Made by a program: the position numbers and the translations under genes. A model generated the notes under the pieces. The model made no database searches, had not been told where the DNA came from, and was given only the letters and a program-made list of their open reading frames with translations. Shown here piece by piece: positions 35,061-49,706 of a stretch of DNA of 64,000 nucleotides. How positions within the stretch are numbered: the first letter of the stretch is position 1; each line of letters starts with the position of its first letter. The stretch spans positions 186,001-250,000 of the forward strand of contig ARYC01000061.1 of assembly GCA_000711775.1 (NCBI GenBank), written 5' to 3'. Source of the DNA: Oxytricha trifallax (taxonomy: Eukaryota; Ciliophora; Spirotrichea; Sporadotrichida; Oxytrichidae).

Positions 35061-38000
35061 GGTAAGGTCATCGATATATTTGTTATTTATTGAAATTTAT
35101 ATTAAGATTTTTAAGAATTTATAAATTAATAATTATAATTAGCATTAAAACTACAATTATTATTTTAGTAAAGCAATCATACCTTCATGAAAAGGTATTT
35201 ATTTCCCTGCAAACATTTCTTTTGATTTAAGAAGAATTGAACACTTGCATTAAAAATATATCATGAAACATTTCAATTTTTTCAGATTGTGAAATAAATT
35301 TCGGAATATTTAAAATCAAACTATATTTTTTATAATCTCTTAACGTAATATTCAAACTAAAAAGTTCTAGAATATTGTATAATTATTTATGAAGTTAATA
35401 AAAAGTTCAATAAATCGCTAAATAAATACTTATAATATAAAATTAGTTAATTTTGAAGTGCGTATTACCTAAATAAATAAACTAATGTTTTCTGTCTGAT
35501 CAATATCATTTTATAATCTTTCTTTTTATGCTTGACTTTTTTAAATTTAAATTTGTTTAAACACCAAATTAGTATAAAATTTTTAATTTTTTATATATTT
35601 TTTGTTAATGTTAAAATTCTAAAATATAATTAAAAAGGATAATATTATAAGTAAAAAAATAATTATTTATTATAAGATATTGAGAAGTTTTATTATTATA
35701 GTTAGTGATTAATTTTTTATTAAAAGCTCATTAAATTAATAAAATTTATAAAATTTGTATATCTAGTTTTTATTCTAATAATTTCAAAATTATAAGGCTT
35801 TAAATATTTTGAATTAAATTTTATTTTTAAAAAAAAATTAAATTAAAATCAACCCTTTAATTCAAAAATTAATTATAAAATAGATATTGAAATTACTCAA
35901 AAATTGTGAAATCTCATAATAAAAAGAGTTTTATGGCCAATTTTTATACTCCTGACAAAAAATAATTTCTTTAACTTAAAAAATGCATTATAAGTAAGTT
36001 ATTATTGGGAACTTTTAAGAAAATGTAGCATATCTCATTTATTAATAATATATGACTTTATTACACTTAATAACAATATGCTTTATTTATGAATAAAGTT
36101 GTTATATTTTTAAAAGTCATTATTAAGTATTAATTTTTAAAATACATTAAAAAATGAAGCTTTAAGAGTAAATTTATCTTTCCATTTAATTTATTAATAT
36201 TAATTAGTTTTATTCTAAATGATATGATTTTTTAGAAAAATCTTCAAAAATTTTCACAATTAATAATTGATAAATATTAAGATTCGATAAATAGAAATGA
36301 AATAAAGATTTGATTATATCTATAATTATTAATGCCTAAAAATATTTTTATTGAATTATAATAATTATTAAAATGAGGTTGTACTATAAACCTCAATTAA
36401 TAATTTATTAAGTTATTCATACTTCTATAATTCCTAATTGTTAACTTAAAAGAAGGTGAGAATGATTTTCTAAATCATGGTCTTCCTAATACTTTACTTT
36501 ATTTTAATTTACTATTTGAATTTCCATTCCTCATGCACATAAATGACTTAGCGAATATACTATGCAATTTGAAAACATTTTTTTCAGAGTCCACCCTGTT
36601 CAAGCTTTCATAAATTTATTTTATTTTAATTTTATTTTTTTTTATTAAATAAACTTATACAAATTTCATATGTTATTCTCTTTACGCTATTGGACTCTGT
36701 ACAAAAAATAAATGAGATAAAGCTGTATAAAATATATAATTATAGAGTCTTTAGTTATTAATTTTATGATATTAGAATTTTTCTGAGAATATCCCGCTTT
36801 GTTAATAAATTAGGGAATATTCTCAAAGTGGCAAGCATCTTAAACCGAAGCGAATTTCTTTTTATTAAATGCTTATCTTTTAGCACCTGAAATGGAGATT
36901 TTGCCTTTCAATAATGGTGTAGGAATCAGATTTATCTTAAAAGCATTATTTACGCTTTGCTTTATTCCAGAAATCTCATTTTTATCATTTATTAAATTAA
37001 ATAATAAAATTATGAAAATTTTATCAATATTGCTTATCATTATTTTCTTTTAGTTTATCAAAAATATTTTATTTATAAGTGGAGATGTTAAATTCAAATT
37101 AATCAAACTTAAGACAAAATTTTACATAAATTATAAAATTGAACCTTCCATTTTTAAATTTTGCATTGAATACCTTAATTTAATATAAACCTTTATTAGG
37201 CAATTTAATTTTGTAATTTAGCTTTTTTCATTTATTAATTTATCGTTAATCAAAATTCAATTTAAACCCATATCATTAATTTAAATTTAAACTAATAAAT
37301 GTACTTATACTTTTTAATTTGATGTATAAGAATATTGCTCTAGGTAGATATATTAGGTAGTATATAATTATTATCTAGTTTATTTTCTATCATGGGAACA
37401 TGACTGGTTGAGGGTGCTTATAGCAACTTCTTTTCCTTATTACAAGAACAATTTTAACAATAAAGAAAATATTTTATTAATTTTAAAGTTAGAAAAATAA
37501 TTTTAATACAGCAAATACCATAAAATGTTAATACTTTTATCAGTTTTTTTTCTTTTTATATTAAAATTATAGGAAATAAAATAGTTTCAAAAACCTCCAA
37601 ATATATTTTAAAAAAATTTTAAATGTGATTTTATTTGCATTTGGAGTAATTATTATAACATGATAAATGAGCTCAGATATTTTTTACAAAAATTTCATTT
37701 TTTTTAAAGAAATTGGATCGAATAAATATTTAAATAAATTTATAATTATTTTACTTTTCAGACAAAATATAATTAATTATATATCACAAGATTTTAAATA
37801 AACTTTTTATCATTGAGGCATCCATTGTTTTTCTAAATAAATAATTTTATTTTCCTCATGAGTTAAGCTTATTAATTAATATCTTACTAAAAATTTATGT
37901 TAACAATTAATATTTTATATCTAGAGAAAAACTATATAGAATTCCTTCCCATTCTAAACTTAAACTACTTCCATATGTGCATAAAAATTACCTAAGAAGT

Positions 38001-38435
38001 TTAGTTTTTAATTGTTACAAAAAAGGATAATTTATATTTTTAGAGTGAAAAATATTTCAGTAATAAAAATAGGTAATGCTGAATTTTAGTTGATAGAATT
38101 TTCATGATAATTATTTATTTTTGATAAATCTAATTTCAGTTCAATTTCAGGTTTGTCCAATTTTTTCTTTATTATTTTTATATTAAAGAATAGAAATAAT
38201 TTAATAAATTAGCTTAAAGAAAATTTTTAATAAAATAACATTTAAATAATCTTCTTCTTTCCTTTATATTAATAATAATCATCAAAGAATAACAAGAAAT
38301 TACAGAAAAATTTTAGAGTTTTTTTATCATCTAAATTTGTCTCTTAACAAACAAAATACATTAAAATTAAAGATTAAATGATTTGGAAAAATAATAATTA
38401 TGGCAACTTTCTTTTTGGATTTGTTTTTATTAATA
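35061..38435. other. AT-rich non-coding
   Basis: 3.4 kb without a credible gene. A small inverted repeat (GAGAATATCCC / GGGAATATTCTC) sits near 36783-36826. Confidence 0.5.
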
Positions 38436-38848
38436 TTGTAGGAATACATTTGATTTGGGAAATTAAAATAGAAATAAATTAATAAATATATAAATTCGTG
38501 GCAGTCAACTTTCTTGAAACCTAGACAATATCTTACTTGTTTGAAAGAGAATCAAAATCATCTGAACTTTAATATTGGCGGTACCCTCTGTCGTATCCCT
38601 GGAGCGAGATAACGGGACTTTAATTTTAACATTAAAATCAACTAAACAAATCACCAAAAATTAAAGTCCCGTTATCTCGCTCCAGGGATACGACAGAGGG
38701 TACCGCCAATATTAAAGTTCAGATGATTTTGATTCTCTTTCAAACAAGTACTATATTTTCTAGGTTTCAAGAAAGTTGACTGCCACGAATTTACATATTT
38801 ATTTATTTATTTTTATTTTAATTTCCCAAATCAAATGTACCTCTACAA
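38436..38848. mobile_element. Palindromic MITE, copy 2 (413 bp)
   Basis: Same family as 32500-32913. TA-flanked, ends TTGTAGG...CTCTACAA, near-perfect arms, core GGCGGTACC and GGAGCGAGATAAC. Sequence differs from copy 1 along most of the arms while its own two arms match. Confidence 0.85.
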
Positions 38849-41800
38849 TACTTACTGAAATAATTTATAATAGAATGATTCAAAAGAATAAGTATTCTAA
38901 TAATATTCTTTATTTAAACACCAAAAAATAATATAATTATTTAATTTAATTTTAAGAATAATAGTTTAAATAATATCATTTTATCTTCGGTTACACTTTA
39001 TTTAGTATTAGTATTTTGTGCTTTAAATTGATAGTTATTTTTCATTAACTATTTATCTTATTATTTAAGATAAATAGTTTTTTATTAATTGGTTGTCTCT
39101 TTTTTAAACATCTTTCAGAATTTTAATTAATATGCGAGATATTTTTAAAATCAAAAATTATAGCAATAAATTATGACAATAAAAATAGTCTTAAAATAAA
39201 ATTGTACAGAGAGATATGAAATAAAACCAACCAAATAATCCTCTTTGAATTATGTATTGTATATGTAAATTGAAACAAGATTTAATTAAAAATTCATTAA
39301 AAGATTTATATACATTTTAAAGTGTTTATTGCTAACTTGTTTTCTTTATCTAAAATTTTATTAACATTAGCTTCATTACTAATAAGCTAAAATAAATATA
39401 AAATTTATTTGAGGCTATCCTTGTTGTAATTTGATTAAATTTCCTTTTCCATTTAAATCCCCCTTTTCTGTTGATTCTTAGTTTACCTAGCTTAATAATT
39501 ATTCTTCCTACCCTACCTAAAATTTGAATTTAGTTTGCATATCCTTTTTTGTAATTATTTTTGTAATTTTTTCATTGCTCAAATCACTATATGGCGACTG
39601 ATCGAAGTCATGATCTTTTTGCTTTAGATCCACTACTTATAATTCTTAATTTTTTTGAATGACATCGTTTGTAAATTTAATTAAATGCCTTATATCTCAT
39701 CTGTGCTTGAAGATAGTCTCAAATATATTCTGATCTGCGCTTGACTATGAGTATTTTTAAATTTCAAAAATACTATTATCAATTTTATATTTAATTAACT
39801 TGGGGTTACAATACAATTTAGAAAATACATTTTATTAGTAATTAATTATTCATTTCATTTTTACAATTTAAGGTCATTTGCAAATAAAAGTTAACCATTT
39901 TTAAAAATAATGACCCATAAGATAGTTTATGTAATTGTTTCAAACTTATGTTAGAAAGTATATTTAAATTCTATCAAAATAATATCATGAATATTTTATA
40001 CAAATAAATTTTAAGAGTTTTAATTGTTTATTTTTCCATCTGCATAGAAGGTTATCAGCAGTAGAGTTAGTTGCTGGGTAAGAATCAATAAGCATTAATT
40101 ATAATTATTAATGATAAAGTTTATGTCACTATTAATTAATTAAATTTAATTAGAAAATTGATTAGTTAATAAATATTTAAAAACAATTTTGGAATTTATA
40201 GCAATAATTATAGTGAAATTTAATAAAATTTAGAATCACTCTATTGAGATTAATTATTAATATAATGAACATTTTAAAGACAAAAAATAAATATATTTTT
40301 CTCATTTCATAATTAAATTAAATATGAGCTCTTAAAAAAATATACTATCATGAATGAAGCTTAAACGTTACTTTCATTTATTTGTTGAATAAACTAAACT
40401 TAATACTTTATAGCACTAATATAAACTCACTTGATTTAATGAACTTATCTATTTTATTCAAGCAGTTTAATTTGTAATATGCTTCAATGTAAATTCATGG
40501 GGTGTTTCCTGCCCCGTTGCAATTTTCTGCCATCTTCAATATTATCATCCCCTCTACATTAAAATTTATACTATTTTTACAATAAAAAAGATATATACAA
40601 ACAAAAATTTCAATAACAATCACCAAATGTTAATTAATAAATAATTAATTTTATTGTCATTTTTGAAAACTATCCATAATATAAAACAATTTTAAAAGTT
40701 CTAATATAAATAATATATCATAATTGATATAAAAAATTTTGAGATATTTTAATTTACATAATTTTATGTATTGGGATGGAAACTTACTTAGATAGAGAGA
40801 AACTAAATTTTGGGCAGTATACTCTCCCCCCTTAGGTACATATAGAATTGTAGGAACCTTTCCAACCGAAATTTATTAATGATGAAAAATTTATATTTTA
40901 TTTTGATAAAGTTATCTACTATTTTGAGAGAGTGTTTGAATGATAGAGATTTTATCAGTTGTATTAAAAACATTAAGGATTACAAAAAATTATAGTTTAA
41001 TATATACTTCTTAAATATCTCAAATATTTCAATGTTTAAATCTATTTCTCTTTAAATCATACAAAATCAAGATTTGTATAAACACAATTGAAAGGCAGTG
41101 TGTTTATTCAATTGCATAAATAAATGAAAAGCTCACAATAATGTAAAGAATTTAATAAGTTGTGCTGACAATTGATATAACAAATGATACAAATTATAAA
41201 TTCCTCAAATTGAAGATATGACCTAAAAATTATTAGCTAAAAATATTAAAAGCTATATTTGGAAATTATTTAATTTAATTTTTTATGATTCCTTATCTTT
41301 GATTCGAAATCTAAAGGGAAATTATTTATTAAAAATAAATTATATTAATTCATAAATGATGGGTTAAGCATTTTTTTTAATTTAGGTACTTAAATTATAA
41401 TAATAAAATTTAAGCATTTTTATTTTCCTTGCTATTTCATTTTTATCAATTTAGTTTCTCCTATTGTATGATTTTTTATTATAAAATAGTGATATGATAA
41501 ATTTATTAATTTAATCATTTAAAAATTTCATTAGGAAAATAATCTTAAAATTATAATACTACTTATGATATCAAATAATTAAAAAAAATATATTTTGCAT
41601 TAATTTTATTGTTTCAAATTTCTAATGTTTTCTTTTACTTTTTGATAACTACTAAAGATTATAAAAATGAGTTTTTAAATTGATTTATGAAAGTTTGAAT
41701 TTAATATATTTTGAGTCTGTTATTAAATATGTAATATACTGCCATTTTATATACATCCTTCATCACAAGATAAGAATACTTATAATTGTATATTATAATA

Positions 41801-42063
41801 AAAAATAAGGCTGTTATTGGTTCTGATTAATGGGGATCTAACTTATTTGAGATGTCTAGACATAAAAGATTGTCTAAATATTTTCCTTAACTTAATATCT
41901 TTTCTGTCCACTATTTATTTTGGAGATTTTATTTCAAGTCTTCCTAATCTTAAAATATCAGAATCAATGGTTTAAAAACAAAAATTTAATAAATTAGGGT
42001 TTTATTTTAAGCATTTAAATAGTGACTAAAATTAATTTGAATCAATTTTTGACTTTTTAGTAG
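38849..42063. other. AT-rich non-coding
   Basis: No credible gene. A perfect 14-bp hairpin stem (AACTATTTATCTTA) lies near 39047-39079. Confidence 0.5.
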
Positions 42064-42171
42064 AACCCCAATGCTGTTATTTACAAGATTTGGGTGACGT
42101 ATTAAATTAATCAAGAGTGAAATATTATAATAATTAATTTTGGTAGCTTTAGTAATTTAAAAGAGGGTCTG

Positions 42172-42319
<148 letters not shown>

Positions 42320-42428
42320 CTATTCTACTAAAGCTACCAAAATGACGAATTGGATATTTAATTATTATAAACTGCTACCCCTCTATAATTATACTTAAGA
42401 ATCCTTAAGAAAGTCACAAATCCAACAG

Positions 42429-43855
42429 ATGAACTAACTGCTCCTTGATTCTAACGCCCCGCTCAGCCAGCAAGACGACCCATAGCTGCTGGAGGACCCC
42501 TCAGAGGATCTGGTGCTTGACCATCTTGAGTTTGACGATCCACTACTAACAAGGACATCTTTCAAACAGCGTTTGGGCATTCTCCTGAGCAACATTCAGA
42601 AGGCGAACAGAAGCCGGGGACCACTCTGACGAGTGGTTAGCAGTATTCTTGGCTTGCGCTCCACGCTCTCTTATTCGACATTGGTGGACGAGGCTTTAGA
42701 TAGCGTTTGTAGTATTGAGAAGGAAGATGGCGGGCGCCATATTGGATGTTCTCATGATGATTCGACACACCACCAAACCATGGGTGACTTCTTGGATCCC
42801 ACCACGGATGTCTCTGCACCTCTATTAAGGTAAGATTCCAGCCTTAGTTGTTCACACCATATGTAGGGAAGGAGCACAACGTAACCTATTACCTAAGATA
42901 AGCGATCAGATGGCGAGTCCCAGCAATTATCTCAAGAACGCCTGCTGTCCAGATACCGTTGGCTCAGCCACCAAGCCAGTTGGCATCCTGAATACTCATG
43001 AGTAGCCAAAGGCACTAAACTCTTATGCCAAAGCACGAAGCTCTAGTGCATTGCGCCTTAGTGAAATTCATACCACTCTAGTGCTAAAGTGTACCAGAAT
43101 AAACCCTTCTAAATCAGGATTCTTGGCACCCTAGTCTATGACAGTCAAACTGGCCTGTTTGGGGGCAGCACTCTACATGCATTGGCTTAAGGTTGCATAC
43201 ATTAGGACACTCACTGCATGGAGCCGACTTATGAGGACTCTGAGAGTCGAGTGATTTTGAATATTCCAACTACCTGGCGTCATCAGCAAAAGTATTCCTC
43301 GGATAATCTTAGTATGGTAAACAGCTGCCTGTCCAGTTATTTGTAACTCGCTAGCTCGGGCTGTGCTCTCTCGATCGAGGTACGATACGACTAATGTTGA
43401 TTGCTGAAATCATTCGAATTCGCCTGCAACAAGCTCACTGTCAAATTCAACGATTTGAAAAATCCCAATGTGAAGTTCTCCGAAGCTAGACATTCTGAGT
43501 GCCTCCCACCAACTAAGACCCAATCAAGAATAATGAGACTGTAGACAACATCATGAACCGAGCTGCTGACAGAGACAAGAGACCCCTGTCAATAAGCAAG
43601 GAAAGGCAGAGAAGAGATAGCGTCATGAAGAGATTCAAGAAGGACCTGGCCATGCTGATGCAGAGCGCCCCCCACCTCCCCCCTCAGTTCCTGCAGAGAT
43701 TCAAGCCCGCCCTCACCAAGGACACCGTGGATTCGTTGATGAAGGAAGCATTGAAATTCAGACCTAAGGATGGAGAATGCGAAGAGATCAAGAACCTGGA
43801 CCGGGAGAGGCAAGAGCAGCTCAAGACCTTGAGAGAGAAGATCTAGAAATTGTGA
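42429..43855 (+). pseudogene. GC-rich coding remnants, unknown protein
   Basis: Codon use (CTG, CCC, GCC, AAG) is unlike all neighbours. Pieces: an acidic start (MNQLLLDSNAPLSQQDD; LVLDHLEFDDPLL) ending at TGA 42627; a second frame (VVSSILGLRSTLSYSTLVDE...) ending at a TGA near 43000; a short piece (CNKLTVKFNDLKNPNVKF); and a basic C-terminal piece 43499-43855 (RRDSVMKRFKKDLAMLMQ, LPPQFLQRFKPALTKDTVD). Frames do not join simply, so it is decayed or cut by further IESs. No family recognised. Lies inside the element with terminal inverted repeats. Confidence 0.5.
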
Positions 43856-43944
43856 AGTGAGTTATATTATATTAAGTTTCAAGTTATTACATTTTGATTA
43901 ATATCTATCGTCTACAAAAAATTGTAAATAACAGCATTGGGGTT

Positions 43945-45806
43945 TTAATAGATTTTACTTTACTAATTAATAATCTTGATTAGGTGAAAGAAATTTAATA
44001 AAATAATATTTTAAATAAAATCTTAAAATTTATATTGTTTAAACTGTGTAACTCATTCATCTTAATTATTTAATAATATGGGTTCTTATCTTAATTGGAA
44101 GAAATATCAGTTCTACTCACTTCGATTAATTTCTTATAAAATTATCTGACGGAATGATTCTAAATCCAGTTATAATTACTAACTAGCTTAAGCCTCATTA
44201 ATTAATTTACGGATGAATTAAATAATCATTTAATACTCTCCATTCTTTAATTAATTTAAGTCATTTCTTCTTAACATTCTCTCTCAATTTATATTTTCCA
44301 CAAGAAAATCTATTTTAAATACTTTCTTTTTCTCTGGGAAATAAAGAAATTTAAAAGACCTAAATAATATTTTATCCTACTAAGGAAGATAAATACGTAT
44401 TAGAGATATGCATTTACATTTTGCATTATATTTTTAATTAACAAGGAAATCAAAAAAAAATTAACCTAAAATTTCTAAACGAGGATATTTATTTTTATTA
44501 TTAAATGTTTGGCATTTTAGATTGATGATATAAAAGTTTTAAAATTAAAATAAGTGTCCGCTTTGTGGTTGAAATTGCTTAGAGCTAATAATTTACTTAT
44601 ATTTATAGTTGGAAGTTAATAGGCTATTTCTGGAATTAGTTTTTATATTGATTTAAGTAGTATTTTATTCATTTTCAATCGGTGGAGAAATTATAAGAAA
44701 TAAAAAATATTAGCGTAAAATTTTATAAAGTTTTATTAATTTAGTTGATTAATTTTGTCTTTGAATTAAAGATGGTAGAGCAATTTTTACCTGATCGTTT
44801 TCCCTTTGTGGCTCTTAATATGATTATGGAATTTATTTTCTCAGTCTGAATTTATGTAATATATAATAAAAAATTATAATTCGAGTCTTCTCTCTTTATT
44901 TGTTTTAGTTAGTTTAATTTAGACAAAAATGACACCAACTATGAATAACAATTATAAATTCGATAAAGACATAAAGATTTTTAAATAATTTGTTTTTAAT
45001 TGCATTTCAATAAGGTTCAACTTAAACTACTATTGCTTTTAACATCCTTATCCATCAATAGTGGGAAAGAAAATTGTAGTATTTTTATAATTTTGCTATT
45101 TATGTGGAGTTATCTATAAGCCATATTCATCATAACTATTTTAATAACACAATTATATTACAAATTAAAAATACTGTAACTATAAGTTATTTAATCATAT
45201 TAATTAAGAAAATTATTACTAAATTATGAGTCAATATGCTATTTAGATTAATTATCTTTAACTTTATGTTGTCTCTGAAAATTCAACTTTGGTGTTTCAT
45301 GATTAATTTGTTGCTCTATTGGTAAAATAAGCGATATAAAAAATAAAGTAATGACAATTAAAGAGAAGGGTCAAATAAAGTCTCTGTAGAATGATGAATA
45401 ATGCCTTATAAGCTAGGATGCTATCTGATTATTTTATATTAAGTTTTTTTTCCATATTCATTCTCAATAATGAGCTATTATCTTTAAGTTTCAAATTCTT
45501 AATTTTATAACTCCTACTTTACGGCATTTTAAAATCATAATATTATATTTTTATTTAATTAAAATATTATAAATTAATACACGAGCATTCACATCTTTTT
45601 CAGATTAAATAAAAACCCTAATTTATTTAATTTAAAAATTTAATAAATTTACTCACTATTTTTTAAAAATAAGTCTTATAAAATATTTATAAAGTAATGA
45701 TGTTAGGACATACCATAGTCCACTCTAAAATACAAAGTCAAAGATGAAGTCATAAGTCCCAGAGTAGTCAGAAAATCCTTAATGGCCTAAAGTCTGGTCT
45801 CCTATT
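43945..45806. other. AT-rich non-coding
   Basis: 1.9 kb with nothing recognised. Confidence 0.5.
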
Positions 45807-45946
45807 CAAAACCCCAAAACCCCTTAGTGAGGTTTATAAGTGCTTAGATTTGTAGGGTATAGTTGGGGTCTTATTGGGGTTAGTAGAAAAAAAGCAGGTT
45901 TTATGTGAATTTTTTTGTATATTTAATGATTATTAGTTGATTTAAT

Positions 45947-47396
45947 TCAAACAAATTTAATCTGCTTGTCTTTGTTGTATCTCTTGAATCTTGCTCTATA
46001 TAGTGGCTCAAGCATGTCAACTAAGGATTATCTAGGATAGGAAGGAGCTCTCACGATTATCATCTCTACTATACTTTTTATTTCTTCGCAGACATCTTCT
46101 TACTTTACATGCTTCAAAGCTAAGCTAATTGATTGTTTTTCATGCTTAGTATCAAAGTAAGACATGCTTTCCATGTAACTTTCTAGTATAATACCAGCAA
46201 CTGCCCATACATCCCACTAAACTGAGCCATTTGTCCACTTCTCTCTGATTGGGAAGTAGCCTGGTGTCCCAAGTACCTTTGCTAATGTTACAATCTTTTA
46301 TCTTAAGGCTCTATTGAAATCGATAACTAAAACTTCTAAAGGACAGAGGTTGAGCATCACATTTTTAGGCTTCAAATCTCTATGAATATATCCAAGTTTA
46401 TGCAGCTCCTAGACACCCTTAATCATATCTGAAAGTATATCATTCAAATCATCCGGATATCTGTTTTGATAGAGATAGTCTCTTAGAGTGATTTCATATT
46501 TCTTTAGCCTTAGTTTCGATGAGCCCAAAGCCTAAAATAACACCGTCTAGCTTAAGCAAGTTCTTAAAATCTCTTTTTTAAGCTTCTCTAAGAACGATAT
46601 ATTCGTTAGCAAACTCATTCTAATACTGTTCATTATTAATGAGATAGCTGAAAGGATATACCTTGTATGCAAACTCGTCGACTACTATAAGTTATGCCTT
46701 GCTAGGCACGTTTATATTTAAGTAGTTTTCTATACAACTTCTAAGATCAACCGCATTTAATGCAGGAATATACATAGCTCTCACTTAGAAGCATGCTAAA
46801 AATGTATTGCCTGCAGGTTGATTCATTGACTCATATCGTTTCTGCCTCTTGAGCTTTTCTAACTACTCTCTTACAGATTCAAGAGTTTTAGACTTTCTCT
46901 TGGCAGGTATAAGTTTTTAAGTCTCTTAATGTTACATTAAAAACTCGCTTAAATGATGCTTTTGCTTGTGTCTTTTAACCTTAGCTGAGTGAGTGTAAGA
47001 CTTCATGCAAGTCATGCACTAATACCTGCAATCGACCTTATCATGCTTGAAATATATCTTCGCTTTGCAAGAATGTATTTCTTTAATATGCCTCTTCAAG
47101 CTCCTCTCAGTTGAGAAGAAGTTTTAACAATCATTGCATTCAAAGTGTTTTTATTTTTATATTGGTTGCTGTTCTTTTAGCTCCTCAAAATATTCAATTT
47201 ATGTTTAAAGTCCTATCTCTGCTCTCCCCTTCTAGTTAGATACTTCAATTTTGAAAATTTCTGCTTCAAACTCAAGAGCTTTTAACTCTACCTCCCTCTC
47301 AACATAAATAGCTTCTTGCTTTTTTGTGATGCCAAAGTTTAGCTATGATTAACCATTTCCAATAGAGATTACCTTGCGATTTAAGTTAGCCGCAAT
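45947..47396 (-). pseudogene. TBE 57-kDa zinc-finger/kinase gene, frameshifted
   Basis: Two C2H2-like fingers (CNDCQNFFSTERSLKRH; CMTCMKSYTHSAKVKRH) then a protein-kinase-like domain with LHKLGYIHRDLKPKNVML and VIDFNRALRQ, and a WDVWAVAGIILE helix. Compared with the intact copy at 62448-63896 there is one extra base near 46520 (GLIETKAKEI then TGA), and the expected start ATG reads ATT. Function of the kinase in TBEs is unknown. Confidence 0.85.
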
Positions 47397-47917
47397 ATTT
47401 AAATTCAAATTTAAATTTTTATTATAAAGCTCTAATAAACTCTCCAGTTATAGCAACTATGTATAGGAGTTGGCACTGCAACAATAATGGTTGATTTTTA
47501 AGTGTTAGAGCTCAAATTTATACTTAGTTTATAACTATAATTTTTCTTATTTCATGCTTAATAATTTTGATTTTGGTATCAACTTTGATAATATTCAAGT
47601 TGGTACTGGTACCAATAAGGTTTTTAACCATTTTGGAACTTTTCCATTAAAACCTCATTAGTTTAAAACTATATACTAATTAAGTTTTGGTACTATTAAG
47701 TTGGTACCTATTAAAATTAAACTAATTTAATGGAACTAAATTGATAAAAATGTAGCTCCATCTCTGAAGTTTGTTATAGCTTCTGCCAGCTTTCTCCACG
47801 TATCTTTACTAGGTTGACCTCTATAAGATGCCATATTTAATACTTAGATTTTAAGTAGTAGGATCCAGAACTCTATCTATTAAAAATTGAAATTCAATAA
47901 GAAGTGAAGGAGCAAGG

Positions 47918-48597
47918 ATGGAATCTATAAGTACTGCAATGAAGAGGGTTGAAGCTTAAGAAATTATCTCAAGATTTAAAAGCAAAGCAAGATCTCTATC
48001 GACACCTCAATCAGCATGGTAAGCATGTGACATATACTTAATCATATACTATAGTGGGTTTATTCCTTTCAACGATGGAAGGTACCAAAATCTCATTCTT
48101 AAAAGCGATACTCTGTGATGAGATGAAAGCCTTCAAAAAAAATGAAATTAAGTTGATAGAAATACCAAAATACCCAGAGATTTCAGTCACTAATCTTTAC
48201 GATGATGCGATGAAAGATAAAGAGTTGGAAGTTTATCTTCATACCAAGAAACAACTCTCCAACAGACTTTCAGAAAGGAGCTTCTTCTTTAATGTTCTTG
48301 GCACTTTAAGAGAGAGCTTTCTCAGAGAGATCATTGAAGAAGCTCACAAGAAACGCTCCTCTATTCTCCTGAAGATTAAAAAAAAATCAAGGCATACTAA
48401 TAAGCGAGAACTGGCTTGCGGAGCTTAAGAAGCATCCATACCTATCTAATTATGCTTTGACACTTAACTTTGTAGGGAAACCTGCAACTGGTATATTCCT
48501 AATGAAAGAACATACAAAGGTTCACAGAGAGAGAAAGTCATAGACTATTCATGAAGTGAGCAAGAGACTTTATAAAGATTTTTTAAAAGCCAGATGA
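47918..48597 (+). pseudogene. TBE 22-kDa protein gene, probably frameshifted
   Basis: ATG at 47918, an intron-like GT...AG at about 48019-48054, then a frame with LKAILCDEMKAFKKNEIKLI and LGTLRESFLREIIEEAHKK. The frame changes at a run of nine A near 48379 into ILISENWLAELKKHPYL and ends at TGA 48595. Position and divergent orientation match the TBE 22-kDa gene of unknown role. The phase at the intron is also off, so this copy seems broken. Confidence 0.65.
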
Positions 48598-48725
48598 TAT
48601 GAACATAGATGCAGCAGGAGCTGCCACTAAGTGAAGAAATATTGGCCCAAGCAAGCCATAAGAAGAGGAGAAGAAGGAGAAGCCTAATCCCTTTCTGGGT
48701 TAATTTAATATGTGAACTTATTCAT

Positions 48726-49706
48726 TCATTTAAATCTAAAACTTATTTATAAACATTCATTCTTCCTTCTCTCGCGCAAACTGTTGTCTTATCTATGCTT
48801 ACTCTCTTGCAGCTACTATGAATAAAGTCTACTGTATCGATGGGCAAGTCTTGCATAAGGTGATACAGCAGCAGTTTTCTTGAAGTGAGCCTTAATTTAA
48901 CTCTAATAGAATTCGATTCCATTAAACTGTGGGTATAGGGAACAACTGAGGGCTATAGGGAACGTTATATACAGGAGTTATGATTAACTCTTCATAAGCT
49001 TTCTTAGACTCTTTAGTCTTATAAACTGAGAGGTTGTCAACAAACAAGATGATCTCCTAATCGTTGTATTTATCTCTCTACTTATGTAGGAACTCTATGT
49101 ACTACTCTTGGTTAATAGAACGAAGATGAATAACATAACTTTCTAAGCCAGAGTCTTCACTAATACCTGCTAAAATTGCATGGGTTACAACCTTTACTTT
49201 CTAATCGTAGACTTCTATATTATCATACTTCTTATACCAAGACTTATTAATAAAGGTGTTTGAAGGTAAACTCAGCTCCACTCTGTTGACAGTCTTGAAA
49301 GAAATACTATTTCTTCTATAAATATTGGCTATAGTCTAAGGAGAGATACGCATGTCAGGAAACCTACGATGAAACATGACAGCTCGCTAGTCAAAAGGAA
49401 AGTGTGCCCAGTACTTTAAAGTCTTAGAGTCACAGAGGTAGTCGATATGGATCTGAGTGAATTTTTATTTTCTTACTGGATGTCTTCAAGTACCAGAATT
49501 AAAATGTTAAACAGCCAACAATCAATGATACCTAACTGTTGAGGCAATCTTGCAAAGGAACTTTGCTATAGCTGCATGATTCAGTACTGGTTTGACTTAG
49601 TCTATATTAATACTCGTATCATACCTAAGCTTAAGCAGTAAATCTAAATATTTCTCATAATAAATAGACCCTAAATTTCGCTAATTTCTATTTATCATTT
49701 TTTAAA
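48726..49706 (-). pseudogene. TBE DDE transposase gene (42-kDa type), broken
   Basis: IS630/Tc1-mariner-type transposase. Seen: VTHAILAGISEDSG, the middle Asp strand EIILFVDNLSVYKTKESKKA, then PYSPQ and the catalytic-Glu region FNGIEFYQSQIKAHFKK. A 20-bp tandem duplication (two copies of GTTCCCTATAgCCctCAGTT-like sequence near 48915-48955) lies between PYSPQ and FNGIE and shifts the frame. A second frame change or intron lies near 49500. The copy is unlikely to make active transposase. Confidence 0.85.

Noticed and set aside
26669..42063. CRISPR array or bacterial operon structure
   Set aside because: Repeats here are dispersed or palindromic transposons in a eukaryotic germline; no regular repeat-spacer units.
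42633..42833. Overlapping plus and minus ORFs in the GC-rich element
   Set aside because: The minus frame mirrors the GC-rich plus frame; codon use favours plus, so only the plus remnants are listed.
45810..45830. Internal telomere or chromosome end
   Set aside because: The C4A4C4 tracts are the tips of TBE inverted repeats with ATT/AAT target duplications, not telomeres.
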